From contig NZ_BONF01000041.1 of NCBI RefSeq assembly GCF_016862575.1, positions 1-64,000 on the forward strand: 64,000 nucleotides of DNA, given 5' to 3'. This document shows positions 35,601-44,272 of the stretch, in pieces. The notes under the pieces were generated by a model. It had not been told where the DNA came from and searched no databases. It saw only the letters and a program-made list of their open reading frames with translations. The stretch comes from Catellatospora bangladeshensis. Its GTDB lineage: Bacteria; Actinomycetota; Actinomycetes; Mycobacteriales; Micromonosporaceae. The position numbers and the translations under genes are program-made. Position 1 is the first letter of the stretch, and each line of letters opens with the position of its first letter.

Positions 35601-36312
35601 GATCGTCGCCGAGCTGACCAGGGAGCTGGCCACCACGCTGCGCCCGGCGCTCAACGGGCTCACCACGCCGCGCCCCACGTCCCGTCCCGGCGGGCGGCTC
35701 GATCTGGCCCGCACGCTGCGCGCCAACCTGGCCGCCAGCCGCCGCGACGCCGACGGGCGGGTGACCGTGATCCCGGAGCGCCCGGTGTTCCGCACCCGCG
35801 CCCGCAGGGGCGTGGACTGGCGGCTGGTGCTGGTGGTCGATGTGTCCGGCTCGATGGAGGAGTCGGTGATCTGGTCGGCGCTGACCGCCTCGGTGCTCGC
35901 CGGGGTGCCCGCGCTGACCACGCACTTCGTCGCGTTCTCCACCGAGGTGGTGGACCTGACCGACCGGGTCGGCGATCCGCTCAGCCTGCTGCTGGAGGTG
36001 AAGGTCGGCGGCGGCACGCACATCGCCGCCGGGCTGCGCCACGCCCGCTCGCTGGTCACCGTGCCGACCCGGACGCTGGTGGTGCTGGTCAGCGACTTCG
36101 AGGAGGGGTACTCCATGGGCGGCCTGCTGGCCGAGGTGCGCGCGCTGGTGGAGTCGGGCGCGACCGTGCTCGGCTGCGCCAGCCTGGACGACGCCGGACG
36201 GCCGCGCTACTCGGTCTCGGCGGCCGGGCAGCTCGTCGCGGCCGGTATGCCGATCGCGGCGCTCAGCCCGCTGGAGCTGGCCCGCTGGGTCGGGGAGCAG
36301 GTGCGCAAGTGA
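32644..36312 (+). CDS. DUF5682-vWA fusion protein (YehM plus YehP-like)
   Basis: 1222 aa. Residues about 55-815 are the DUF5682 region (FLIGVRHHSPALSVVLPQVL; VLLLELPPELGEWLPW; AMLVGAFHAPAL). After a linker (about 816-930) the C-terminal third ends in a vWA domain, with DVSGSMEES near residue 1066 and TLVVLVSDFEEGYSMGG near 1140. In E. coli these are separate proteins YehM and YehP. Residues about 816-839 (LARTVGTTRTNGTEGQQFTQ) are encoded by a 73-bp dispersed palindrome also found at 57229-57301, so an insertion was accepted in the interdomain linker. It starts 17 nt inside the MoxR gene. Confidence 0.9.
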   Translation: MSSPAEPDKAGTAAHAVPAGPGTPDGVAAQAVPAGPGATAGAALDADPAVAVAELAGQREPFLIGVRHHSPALSVVLPQVLDAAAPEVLLLELPPELGEWLPWLADAGTTAPVALAGAVGDRGPAFYPFADFSPELVAVRWAARNGVPVVPCDLPLADRGWHEPETPAAAGPAGQRLSLAGALKGAATGRADEDMWDRMVEARAPGADPEAVRRAALLVGWAMRRDAETGEGVSGLDLRREAYMRGCLAAHAGQRVAMLVGAFHAPALRVAGPANPVPKAPPKVVTSLVPYTFGLLDARSGYPAGIRDPQWQQSVLDAAGDPAAVEAAALAAVVAVCARVRAAGHPAGPAEAREAVRLATDLARLRCLPAPGRGELVEALQSVLAHGEVLGRGRVVAAAMEQVLVGDARGRLAPGTPRSGLGPAVRELLAALRLPGPGDAAKDMRLDPLRSDLDRRREITLQRLAACGIGYAEPVAGDGGAGGVDAITTRWRLQWTPHTEAGVEVAGLRGVTLEQAAEGALRERRRREAVAGGPTAAQVVEGLHEAAACGLTALAGQRLDEVGAVLPAQGSLTEAMAALAVLDRLRLGHVPGLPDPDPAAVTRVAATVEDAAVRQVDGLAGSEDPQDARSLAALAQRADLAGAALRLTDSLARLAAGGTPLMAAAAGAVRVLLGHTTAEELGVRVASWVDTATTDQARRDLQGHLGGLLAVAEPLLQGAEGVLTGLLDRIEALPDEAFLTRLPALRGGFHTASPAARDRLLTVIDERLGGVSMDLGDIADPDALLARLLADRAGRAALIDLNLLPTAPTAPAPPVGDLARTVGTTRTNGTEGQQFTQDRRDLEPVRGVAGPPGELAAADRWRLILGRDQQGLGQRARRYATALDELYGRGRGEGARADTGRAGPGGGREPSFPGVREWAEELSALFGPGVREEVLAAAVESGRLDAALELDPDAVRPSMDLLRDVLSLAGGLPEATVARLRPLVARIVAELTRELATTLRPALNGLTTPRPTSRPGGRLDLARTLRANLAASRRDADGRVTVIPERPVFRTRARRGVDWRLVLVVDVSGSMEESVIWSALTASVLAGVPALTTHFVAFSTEVVDLTDRVGDPLSLLLEVKVGGGTHIAAGLRHARSLVTVPTRTLVVLVSDFEEGYSMGGLLAEVRALVESGATVLGCASLDDAGRPRYSVSAAGQLVAAGMPIAALSPLELARWVGEQVRK
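35089..35161. repeat. 73-bp dispersed palindromic element inside the DUF5682-vWA coding sequence
   Basis: The ends GATCTTGCGCGAACTGT and AACAGTTCACGCAAGATC form an imperfect inverted repeat. The reverse complement aligns without gaps over 73 bp to 57229-57301, sharing GTCGATCTTGC at one end, GTGCGTGTCG in the middle and CGCGCAAGATCG at the other. It is read through in frame and codes a linker. Confidence 0.85.
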
Positions 36313-36358
36313 GCGCCCGTGGCGAGACGACCGCCCGCGGCCACGGCGAGGGGGAGCG

Positions 36359-38314
36359 ATGACGGCACTGCCGCAGGTCACGGCACCGGCCCTGGCCGAG
36401 ACGCTGGACGCGCTGCCCGGCCGGCTGCGCAAGAAGGTCGACGAGGCCGTCACCCGGGCCGCCGCCTGGCCGGTCACCGCCGGGGACGGGCAGGTGACGG
36501 TCGCCGTCGACGATGCCACCGTGGTCACGCTGGTGCTCACCGACGGGGTCGTGCGCACCGGCGCCGACGCCCGGTGCAGCTGCCTGCTGGCCCCGAACTG
36601 CCTGCACCGGGTGGCGGTGCTGGCGCTCGCGCCGGTGTACGACGGCCTGGACGATCCGGCTGACGCGGCCGAGGCCGGGGCTTCCGGCGAAGACGTCTCG
36701 TCCGGCGAGCCGGGCGGAGTGCCCGCGTCCGGCGAGCCGGGCGGGTCAGGTCCGTCGACCGCGGCGGACCGGGCGGCCGCCGAGATGCCGGGTGGAGCGG
36801 TGTCCAGTGCCGGGCCGGGCGCGGACCACGCGGGAGGTGCTGCCTCCTCCGGTCAGGCCGGTCCCGGTCCGGACGCGGAGGGCGGTGCGGTGCTGACCGA
36901 CCGGCAGCGCAGCGCCGCCGACGGTCTATGGCGCGCCGGGGCGGCGGTGCTGGAGGCGGGCACGGCGGGCAGCGGGCTGGTGCTGCGCACCGGGCTGCTG
37001 CGGGCCGTGCACGAGGCGCGAGCGCACGGCCTGCACCGGGCCGCCGCCGCGGGCACCCGCGTCGCCGCCGGGTTGCAGGCGCTGCGTGAGGCGCGCCCGC
37101 AGTTCCGGCTCGCCGAGCTGACCGACGACCTGCGTGAACTGCTGACCCTGTCCCACCAGCTGCGTGATCCGGCGCTGTCAGCGGCGCAGGCGGGCGGGCT
37201 GCTCGGCACGGCCCGGCGCGGCTACGACGCCCAGGCGGGCCTGCGCCTGTACGGCCTGTGCACGGTGCCCGTGGTGGCCGAGTCCGGCTACGCGGGCACC
37301 GCCACCTACGTCGCGGACCGGGACGGGCGGCTGTGGCTGGTCGCGGACATCGCGCCGGGCGGCGTGGAAAGGGCCGCGCGCGCCGGCGACACCGTGGTGG
37401 CGCTGGGCGAGGCGGGTCTTTCCCACCGCGCCCTCACCCGGGCCGGGATGGTCGTCTCCGGTGGCACGGCCACCGAGTCGGGCCAGCTCGGCGCGGGCAA
37501 GTCGGTGCGCGCGGTGCGCGCGTCCGGGGCGGGCTGGACCGAGGAGCCGCTGCGGCGGCTGTGGGACGAGCCGCTCGACGCGCAGGTGGACCGGGCGCTG
37601 GCCGCGCTCGCGGTGCCGGTCGGCGTCCGTCCCGCAGGCGGGGACCTGCTGTTCCTGGCGGTACGGGTGATCGGCGCGGGCGCGGGCGACACCGTGCTCG
37701 CGCAGACCGCCGACGGGGCGGGCTTGCTGCTCACCGTCGCCGACGACCACCCGGAGCTGGCGTACCGGGAGAACCTGCGGCTGCTCGGCGGGGCCGAGGG
37801 TCTGGAGCTGCTCGTGGTGGGCAGGCCGGACCCGGCCCGGCGCGCCACGGTCGCGGCGCTGTCGATCGGGGTCGCGCCCGGCACCGGGGACGCGCTGCGC
37901 CTGCCCCAGGCCTGGTCCGGCCACGCCGACCTGGGTTACGACCGGCTGCACCGCAGCCAGCTGCGCGCGGGCGGCAGCGCCGTCGCCACGGCCGTCCGGG
38001 CGCCCGCGACCGGGGACCCGGCGATGCAGCTGCTGCGGCGGCACCTGGAGCGGGTCGTCTCCGGCGGCCGGGCGGTGCACGCGCTCGTGGCGACCGAGGA
38101 GCGCCGTCTCCGCCGGTCCCGGCTGGATCTCGGCGCGCACCTGCTGGCCGAGCTGACGCTGGCCGCCCGGCACCGCCCCCGGGACCTGTTCGGCCGCCTG
38201 ACCAGCGACGACGCCGAGGCGTTCACCCGCTCCTGGCTCGCCGCGGCGGTCTACGAGCAGCACGCCGCGGCAGCCCTGACCCGGGCCACCTGGCTGCCGA
38301 CCCCCGTGGGCTGA
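36359..38314 (+). CDS. SWIM zinc-finger protein (YehQ-like)
   Basis: 651 aa. The SWIM motif CSCLLAPNCLH (CxC..CxH) is at about residues 73-83, right after a beta segment (DDATVVTLVLTDGVVRTGA). A low-complexity Gly/Ser/Glu/Ala linker follows (about 100-180). The rest is a long mixed domain shared with YehQ-type proteins (AQAGLRLYGLCTVPVVAESG; LVADIAPGGVERAARAGDTV). SWIM domains bind DNA or protein. The ATG at 36359 follows GAGGGGGAG, 46 bases after the upstream stop, closing the five-gene module. A strong hairpin lies downstream. Confidence 0.88.
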   Translation: MTALPQVTAPALAETLDALPGRLRKKVDEAVTRAAAWPVTAGDGQVTVAVDDATVVTLVLTDGVVRTGADARCSCLLAPNCLHRVAVLALAPVYDGLDDPADAAEAGASGEDVSSGEPGGVPASGEPGGSGPSTAADRAAAEMPGGAVSSAGPGADHAGGAASSGQAGPGPDAEGGAVLTDRQRSAADGLWRAGAAVLEAGTAGSGLVLRTGLLRAVHEARAHGLHRAAAAGTRVAAGLQALREARPQFRLAELTDDLRELLTLSHQLRDPALSAAQAGGLLGTARRGYDAQAGLRLYGLCTVPVVAESGYAGTATYVADRDGRLWLVADIAPGGVERAARAGDTVVALGEAGLSHRALTRAGMVVSGGTATESGQLGAGKSVRAVRASGAGWTEEPLRRLWDEPLDAQVDRALAALAVPVGVRPAGGDLLFLAVRVIGAGAGDTVLAQTADGAGLLLTVADDHPELAYRENLRLLGGAEGLELLVVGRPDPARRATVAALSIGVAPGTGDALRLPQAWSGHADLGYDRLHRSQLRAGGSAVATAVRAPATGDPAMQLLRRHLERVVSGGRAVHALVATEERRLRRSRLDLGAHLLAELTLAARHRPRDLFGRLTSDDAEAFTRSWLAAAVYEQHAAAALTRATWLPTPVG

Positions 38315-38323
38315 CCGGCGGCC

Positions 38324-38377
38324 GTGCTCGAAGCTTCCGCCGCGCTCCGCTGACTGCGTGGCGGAAGCTTCGAGCAC
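38324..38377. terminator. Perfect 18-bp inverted repeat ending the SWIM and NmrA-type transcripts
   Basis: GTGCTCGAAGCTTCCGCC (38324-38341) and GGCGGAAGCTTCGAGCAC (38360-38377) are perfectly complementary around an 18-base loop. It lies between convergent genes and is a bidirectional terminator candidate without T tracts. Confidence 0.7.
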
Positions 38378-38386
38378 AAAGCGGCC

Positions 38387-39229
38387 TCAGCCGAGGCGGA
38401 GCAGGTCGTCGAGGGTGAGCGGAGCGACACCGGTGAGCCGCTCGACGGTGTCGGTGACCCGGGCGAGCTCGCCTCTGGCGATCGCGCGGTAGGTGCTCAC
38501 CCACGCCTCTACCTGCCAGTCCGGTGCGTCGTAAGAGGCGCGGGAGGCATACGCCTCCGGCTCTGTCTCGGCGTGGTAGTTGACCGGGCGGCCGGTGACG
38601 AACGTGATGATCTCGGCTACCTGGCCCAGCGTCAGCGACTGCGGGCCGGTCAGCTCGTAGATCTGCCCGTCGTGGGGGCCCGGGTCGCGCAGCACGGCCA
38701 CCGCGACGTCGGCGACGTCGTCGAGGGCGATCCCGGCCACTCGGCCCTCGGCGGCCGGGCCGCGCAGCACCCCGTCGTGGCCCACGAACTGCGGCAGCAC
38801 GTCGAGGTAGAGGTTGTCGCGCAGGAACGTCCACGCCAGCGGGCTCTGCCGCAGGTGCTGCTCGGTCGCCCAGTGGTCGCGGGCCAGCGTGAAGGCGGCG
38901 TCGGGAGCGGCGCCGTAGAACGACGTGTACACCACCCGGCGCACCCCGGCGGCCACGGCCGCGTCGACGAACGCGCGGTGCTCGGCCACCCGCTGCTCGG
39001 TCTCCGCGGCGGACACCATGAGCACGGTCTCGATGCCGCCCAGCGCGGCGCGCACCGCGTCCCGGTCGGCGTATTCGGCGCGGGCCGTCTCGGCCCCGGG
39101 CAGCTCCGGCGCGCGGGACGGGTCGCGTACGAGCAGGCGCTGGGGCAGGCCCGCCTCGGCGAGCCGCCGCGCCACGCGCGAGCCGAGCCGGCCGGTGGCG
39201 CCGGTGACTGCGATCTTGACGTCGGACAC
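38387..39229 (-). CDS. NmrA/atypical SDR family NAD(P)-binding oxidoreductase
   Basis: 280 aa. The N-terminal Rossmann motif VKIAVTGATGRLGSRVARRL binds NAD(P)(H). VVYTSFYGAAPDAAF and WTFLRDNLYLDVLP follow, as in NmrA-like/QOR2-type quinone reductases. The GTG at 39229 is preferred: GGGAGG lies 7 bases before it, whereas the in-frame GTG at 39238 falls inside that site. Relatives reduce quinones or act as redox sensors. The substrate here is not known. It is divergent from the DUF6343 gene. Confidence 0.88.
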   Translation of the reverse strand: MSDVKIAVTGATGRLGSRVARRLAEAGLPQRLLVRDPSRAPELPGAETARAEYADRDAVRAALGGIETVLMVSAAETEQRVAEHRAFVDAAVAAGVRRVVYTSFYGAAPDAAFTLARDHWATEQHLRQSPLAWTFLRDNLYLDVLPQFVGHDGVLRGPAAEGRVAGIALDDVADVAVAVLRDPGPHDGQIYELTGPQSLTLGQVAEIITFVTGRPVNYHAETEPEAYASRASYDAPDWQVEAWVSTYRAIARGELARVTDTVERLTGVAPLTLDDLLRLG

Positions 39230-39269
39230 GCGGCCCACCTCCCGGTCTTAGTATGGAGGAGAGGCGACC

Positions 39270-39524
39270 ATGACACGTGTGAAGCCGGACGGCACCCACG
39301 ATCACCCGTACAGCGCGCTCAACCTGCGGCTGGCGCTGGCCGGGTTCGGCCTGGTGTTCGCCGGGGTGCTGGCGGTGATCTCGTTCGCCTTCGGACTGAC
39401 CTGGCTCGGCTGGCTGAGCGTGCTGCTCATCGTGGTGACCGTCATCGACCTGGTGGTGATAGTCCGGCGCCGGCGGGAGCGCCGCCGCGCGGAGCACGGC
39501 GCGTCGCACTCGCTGTTCGAGTGA
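39270..39524 (+). CDS. Small two-TM membrane protein, DUF6343-like
   Basis: 84 aa. The ATG at 39270 follows GGAGGAG. A short polar N-terminus with YSALNLRLALAGFGLV leads into two membrane helices (LALAGFGLVFAGVLAVISF and LGWLSVLLIVVTVIDLVVIV) and an Arg-rich cytosolic tail (RRRRERRRAEH). This matches small actinobacterial DUF6343 proteins in length and pattern. The function is unknown. Confidence 0.75.
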   Translation: MTRVKPDGTHDHPYSALNLRLALAGFGLVFAGVLAVISFAFGLTWLGWLSVLLIVVTVIDLVVIVRRRRERRRAEHGASHSLFE

Positions 39525-39564
39525 GCACCGTACGAACCCGACAGAAGCGTCATACCATCAAGAA

Positions 39565-39918
39565 ATGATCAAAGGTATGCACGCGCTGATCTACAGCACC
39601 AACGCCGACGCCGACCGGGCCTTCTTCCGCGACGTGCTCGGCTTCCCGCACGTGGACACGGGCGAGGGCTGGCTGATCTTCAAAGCGCCGCCCGCCGAGA
39701 TCGCGTTCCACCCGGCCGAGGCGCACACCCGCTGCGAGCTGTACCTGACCGTGGACGACGTGGAGTCCACGGTGGCCCAGTGGGGCGAGCGCGGCCTGGA
39801 GGTCATCGTCGCCCCGGCCAAGCGCGACTGGGGCACCGAGGCGGTGGTGCGCCTGCCGGGCGGCGCGACGCTGGGCGTCTACCAGCCCACCCACGCCACC
39901 GCGTACGACACGGTCTGA
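39565..39918 (+). CDS. VOC (glyoxalase/bleomycin-resistance fold) protein
   Basis: 117 aa, a single vicinal-oxygen-chelate domain. MIKGMHALIYSTNADADRAF, then FRDVLGFPHVDTGEGWLIFK and VRLPGGATLGVYQPTH give the paired beta-alpha-beta-beta-beta units. Possible metal ligands are His in MHALIY and Glu/His in IAFHPAEAH. The small size suits a homodimer. Members include lyases, dioxygenases and drug-binding proteins, and nothing here chooses between them. It starts 40 bases after the DUF6343 gene. Confidence 0.88.
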   Translation: MIKGMHALIYSTNADADRAFFRDVLGFPHVDTGEGWLIFKAPPAEIAFHPAEAHTRCELYLTVDDVESTVAQWGERGLEVIVAPAKRDWGTEAVVRLPGGATLGVYQPTHATAYDTV

Positions 39919-39923
39919 CCCGC

Positions 39924-40382
39924 TCAGGCCTCCAGCTCGCGCTTGAGACGGGCCAGGGTCTGCCGCATGCCCTCCCGGTTGACCTCCGGCCGCCGGTTCG
40001 CCGAGCGGCCGGTGAAGACCCGCCCGAGCAGCCGCGCGCCGCGCGTGCGCCGGTCGGCCCAGTGCTCGGTGACCAGCGTGCCCGCCCCGTCGGGCGTGAA
40101 CCGGTAGCCCCACCGCGCCACGGGCAGCCCGAACGTGGTCACGTCGAACGTGAACTCCGTCCCCGGCTCCGCGGTGCGCACCCGGCAGGTGGTGAACCAG
40201 ACGAACGGCCCGAGCCGGTTCCAGCCCACGAAGCGGGTCGGCTGCCCCCGCTCCCGCCGCCACACCCACACCGCGAAGCACTCGGGGCTCCAGCTCGCCA
40301 TACGCCGTACGTCGGCGACGGCCCGGTACACGTCGGCGGGCGGCGCCGCCACCACGATCTGCTCACTCACCTCGTCGGCCAC
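39924..40382 (-). CDS. SRPBCC (START-like) family protein
   Basis: 152 aa with the polyketide cyclase/START helix-grip fold: SEQIVVAAPPADVYRAVADV, then MASWSPECFAVWVW, FVGWNRLGPFVWFTTC and TLVTEHWADRR. This family binds small hydrophobic ligands. The start is uncertain: GTG at 40382 or GTG at 40370 (MSEQIVVAA) are both possible and neither has a strong ribosome site. It converges on the VOC gene (5 bases apart) and diverges from the ABM-like gene. Confidence 0.85.
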   Translation of the reverse strand: MADEVSEQIVVAAPPADVYRAVADVRRMASWSPECFAVWVWRRERGQPTRFVGWNRLGPFVWFTTCRVRTAEPGTEFTFDVTTFGLPVARWGYRFTPDGAGTLVTEHWADRRTRGARLLGRVFTGRSANRRPEVNREGMRQTLARLKRELEA

Positions 40383-40488
40383 CCGCCGCACGATACGCGG
40401 CGCGCGGCCGCGCCGGAACGGGCCGACTTCCGGCTTCGCCGACCCGGGCCCGGCCCCCGGACGTACCGTCGGGTGAAGGGGGAATGTC

Positions 40489-41094
40489 ATGTTCGTACAG
40501 GTGATCCGCGGCCGCACAACCGATCCCGCCGCGCTGCACGAGGCTTTCGGCACGTGGGTGCGCGAACTGTCGCCGGGAGCGGAGGGCTGGCTGGGCAGCA
40601 CCGGCGGCGTCACCGCCGACGGCCGCGTGGTGGTGCTGGCCCGGTTCGCCTCGCCCGAGGACGCCCGGCGCAACAGCGAACGGCCCGAGCAGGACGCCTG
40701 GTGGCAGGAGACCTCGCGCCTGATCGCCGACCCGGTCTTCGCCGACGCCAAGCAGGTGACCACCTACCTCGGCGCGGGTTCGGACGACGCCGGGTTCGTG
40801 CAGGTGATCCACGGCAGCACCACCGACCCGGGCCTGCTGCTGGACACCATCGAGCGGCTCTCCACCAACCTGCGCGTCTTCCGGCACGAGATCATCGGCG
40901 GCACGGTCACGCTGCACCACGACGGCACGTACACCGAGGCGGTCTACTTCACCAGCCTGGAGGCGGCCCGGGAGGGTGAGCAGCGGCGGCTGCCGCCGGA
41001 GCTGCAGGGCGCGATGGACCGTATGCAGGAGTACACCTCGCTGGTGGCGTACTACGACCTCACCGACCCGTGGCTGTACTCGCCCAAGGCGTGA
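40489..41094 (+). CDS. Tandem antibiotic-biosynthesis-monooxygenase-like (ABM fold) protein
   Basis: 201 aa made of two similar halves. Each begins FVQVI.G.TTDP (residues 2-13 and about 105-116) and ends in a ferredoxin-like strand, so it looks like an internal duplication of a dimeric alpha-beta barrel. ABM-fold proteins include small oxygenases and stress proteins. No cofactor motif is visible. ATG 40489 follows GAAGGGGGAA. Function unknown. Confidence 0.75.
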   Translation: MFVQVIRGRTTDPAALHEAFGTWVRELSPGAEGWLGSTGGVTADGRVVVLARFASPEDARRNSERPEQDAWWQETSRLIADPVFADAKQVTTYLGAGSDDAGFVQVIHGSTTDPGLLLDTIERLSTNLRVFRHEIIGGTVTLHHDGTYTEAVYFTSLEAAREGEQRRLPPELQGAMDRMQEYTSLVAYYDLTDPWLYSPKA

Positions 41095-41137
41095 GCGACC
41101 GGTCGCGGCGCGGCGGCCCGGCCACTAGCATGGCCCG

Positions 41138-41758
41138 ATGATCTTCGAAAAGGGGCAGCGCGTCGTCTTCATCGGCGACAGCATCACCGACTGCGGCCGC
41201 CGCGACCACGCCGCGCCGTACGGCAACGGGTACATGAGCCTGGTGCAGGCGTTCGTCACCGCCGCGCACCCGGAGCTGGGCCTGACCTGGGTCAACCGGG
41301 GCGTCAGCGGCGACACCGTGCGGGACCTGGCCGCCCGCTGGGAGCGCGACGTGATCGAGCAGCGCCCCGACTGGCTCAGCGTGAAGATCGGCATCAACGA
41401 CGTCTGGCGCTTCTTCCAGGACCGCCCCGACCAGGCCGTCCCGCTCGACGAGTACACCACCACCCTGCGCGGCCTGCTCGCCGACACGGTCGAGCGCACC
41501 GGCTGCCGCCTCATCCTCGCCGACCCGTACCTGATCGAGTCCGATCACGGCGACCCGCAGTACGTGATGACCGCCGAGTACGCCGCCGTCGTCAGAACCC
41601 TGGCCGCCGACTTCGGCGCCCGCCACGTCGCGGTCCAGGCCGCCTTCGACCGCGTCCTCGCCTCGACCACCCCCGTAGACTGGGCCGACGACCGCATCCA
41701 CCCGAACCTGGCCGGCCACGCCGTCATCGCCCGCGCCTTCCTCGAAACCCTCTCCTGA
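41138..41758 (+). CDS. SGNH/GDSL-family hydrolase
   Basis: 206 aa. Block I VVFIGDSITDCGRRD holds the nucleophile Ser; block II Gly is in WVNRGVSGDTVRDL; block III is SVKIGINDVWRFF with Asn; block V is DRIHPNLAGHAVIA with the catalytic Asp/His. There is no signal peptide, so it acts inside the cell, probably as an esterase or deacetylase on a soluble substrate. The length is normal. It stands alone. Confidence 0.93.
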   Translation: MIFEKGQRVVFIGDSITDCGRRDHAAPYGNGYMSLVQAFVTAAHPELGLTWVNRGVSGDTVRDLAARWERDVIEQRPDWLSVKIGINDVWRFFQDRPDQAVPLDEYTTTLRGLLADTVERTGCRLILADPYLIESDHGDPQYVMTAEYAAVVRTLAADFGARHVAVQAAFDRVLASTTPVDWADDRIHPNLAGHAVIARAFLETLS

Positions 41759-41787
41759 CGCACCTCCACCGCGTCCTGACCGCGCGG

Positions 41788-41864
41788 TGATCGTCCGACT
41801 TGCCAGGCACACGGGCGTAAGCGCGGCCAAGATACGCCCAGGTGCCGGGCAGGTCGGACGATCA
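41788..41864. repeat. Long near-perfect palindrome (two 32-bp arms)
   Basis: Arms 41788-41819 and 41833-41864 pair with four mismatches around a 13-base loop; the outer 12 bases (TGATCGTCCGAC) are perfect. It lies after the GDSL hydrolase stop and before the next plus-strand gene. It may be a terminator or a REP-like element; no second copy was seen in the window. Confidence 0.75.
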
Positions 41865-41911
41865 AGGCGGGGCGGCGGGTGGCGAGGGCTGGTTAGGGTG
41901 CGGGGATAGGG

Positions 41912-42613
41912 GTGTACTGGGCCGGGGTGGCGTCGGCGGGTATCCAGGTCGGGGCGGTGAGCGCCGCGGCGGGGTGGCTGCTGGGGCCGGTCGGGGCGGT
42001 CGCCGGGGGAGCGCTGGCGGCGCTCGCGGCGGTGCCGTACGGGTGGGCGGTGCAGCGGGTCAGGGCGTATCCGGCGACCCCGCGCGGGGTGGGGCTGTTC
42101 GCGGCCGACCACAGCTGGAGCCTGGTCAACACGATCGCGGGAGCGGCGTTCCTCAGCGTGAACCTGGCCCGGGGACACCGGCTCGACCCGCTCGCCTGCC
42201 GGCATCGCGGCCGGATCAACATCTTCGAGCAGGCTATCCGGGGGTATGCGACCACGGTCGGCAACGTCGTCGCGGGCGCGAACGCGCGCTGCGAGCGGCA
42301 CGAGGACGTGCACGTGCGCCAGGCCCGCCTGTTCGGGCCGCTCTACATGCCGCTGATCGCCGTGAACTACGTGCTGTTCAGCGTGCTGCCGGTGTGGTGG
42401 CTCGTGCACGACCACGCCGGTTACCCGATCACCGGGCCGGGCCGGTACTTCACCCACGGCGTCTACCACCACGTCTGGCACGAGGCCTGGGCGTACCGGC
42501 GCGACGTCCACGACCGGCACGGCCCCCGTGCCGCGGGCCGGGCGGCGCGCCCGCCGGGAGCGGCCCGGACGCCGATCGTGACCCAGGCCACCTTAGGAAC
42601 TGACAAAACTTGA
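41912..42613 (+). CDS. Uncharacterised membrane protein
   Basis: 233 aa from the GTG at 41912. It has an N-terminal hydrophobic region of two helices (GIQVGAVSAAAGWLLGPVGA and VAGGALAALAAVPYGWAVQ) and another near residue 150 (MPLIAVNYVLFSVLPVWWLV). Several His/Trp-rich stretches occur (HEDVHVRQARLFGP; YHHVWHEAWAYRRDVH), where the HEDVH and HxxWHE patterns hint at metal binding. It is not recognised. The C-terminus is Arg/Pro rich. Confidence 0.6.
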   Translation: MYWAGVASAGIQVGAVSAAAGWLLGPVGAVAGGALAALAAVPYGWAVQRVRAYPATPRGVGLFAADHSWSLVNTIAGAAFLSVNLARGHRLDPLACRHRGRINIFEQAIRGYATTVGNVVAGANARCERHEDVHVRQARLFGPLYMPLIAVNYVLFSVLPVWWLVHDHAGYPITGPGRYFTHGVYHHVWHEAWAYRRDVHDRHGPRAAGRAARPPGAARTPIVTQATLGTDKT

Positions 42614-42623
42614 AATCTGTCAT

Positions 42624-42645
42624 CTGTCATGCCACGCTGAACGGC

Positions 42646-42652
<7 letters not shown>
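42624..42652. promoter_or_regulatory. 10-bp perfect inverted repeat over the aldo/keto reductase start (TetR-type operator candidate)
   Basis: CTGTCATGCC (42624-42633) and GGCATGACAG (42643-42652) flank 9 bases and overlap the start codon. A further CTGTCAT copy lies just upstream (about 42617). The spacing suits a TetR-family dimer, and such a regulator gene follows the reductase. Confidence 0.6.
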
Positions 42653-43668
<1,016 letters not shown>

Positions 43669-43681
43669 GGTCTGCCTCAAC

Positions 43682-44272
43682 ATGGCAGATGCTCCTCTCA
43701 CCCCGGACCGGATCCTGGAAGCGGCGGAGGAGGCCCTCCGCCGCTACGGACCGGCGAAGGCCAACGTCGTCGATGTCGCACGCGCGCTGAACGTCAGCCA
43801 CGGCAGCGTCTACCGGCACTTCCCCAGCAAGGCCGCGCTGCGCAACGCGGTCGTCGAGCGCTGGCTGGCCCGGCTGTCCGAGCCGCTCGGCGACATCGCG
43901 GCCGAGCGCGGCCCCGCCGGCGACCGGCTGCGCCGCTGGCTGGACGGGCTGTCCGACTCCAAGCAGCGCATGGCGCGCGACGAGCCCGAGCTGTTCGCGA
44001 CGTACTACCGGCTCGCGCTCGATTCGGACGAGGTGGTCGCGGCACACGTCAACGCGCTCTCGGCCCAGCTGGGCGAGATCATCGCCGACGGGGTGGGCCG
44101 GGGCGAGTTCGCCGTCGCCGACCCGTTCCGGATGGGCCGGGCCGTGTTCGACGCGACCGCCCGTTTCCACAACCCGGCGTACCTGGCCGAGTGGGGCGAT
44201 CCCGACATCAAGAGCGCGTACGAGGGCGTCTGGCTGCTGATCCGCCGGGGTCTCGGCGTACCGGAGAAGTGA
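43682..44272 (+). CDS. TetR/AcrR-family transcriptional regulator
   Basis: 196 aa. The N-terminal helix-turn-helix is DRILEAAEEALRRYGPAKAN, VVDVARALNVSHGSVYRHFP and SKAALRNAVVERWLARL (residues about 10-65). The rest is the helical ligand-binding and dimerisation domain. ATG 43682 is used; an upstream in-frame start would run into the reductase gene. It likely represses the reductase through the palindrome at 42624-42652 and is relieved by a small toxic carbonyl or drug; this is inference. Confidence 0.92.
   Translation: MADAPLTPDRILEAAEEALRRYGPAKANVVDVARALNVSHGSVYRHFPSKAALRNAVVERWLARLSEPLGDIAAERGPAGDRLRRWLDGLSDSKQRMARDEPELFATYYRLALDSDEVVAAHVNALSAQLGEIIADGVGRGEFAVADPFRMGRAVFDATARFHNPAYLAEWGDPDIKSAYEGVWLLIRRGLGVPEK

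Noticed and set aside
32347-36558. 1403-codon minus-strand frame opposite the DUF5682-vWA gene
   Set aside because: Same reasons; the plus-strand frame has clear vWA and DUF5682 motifs.
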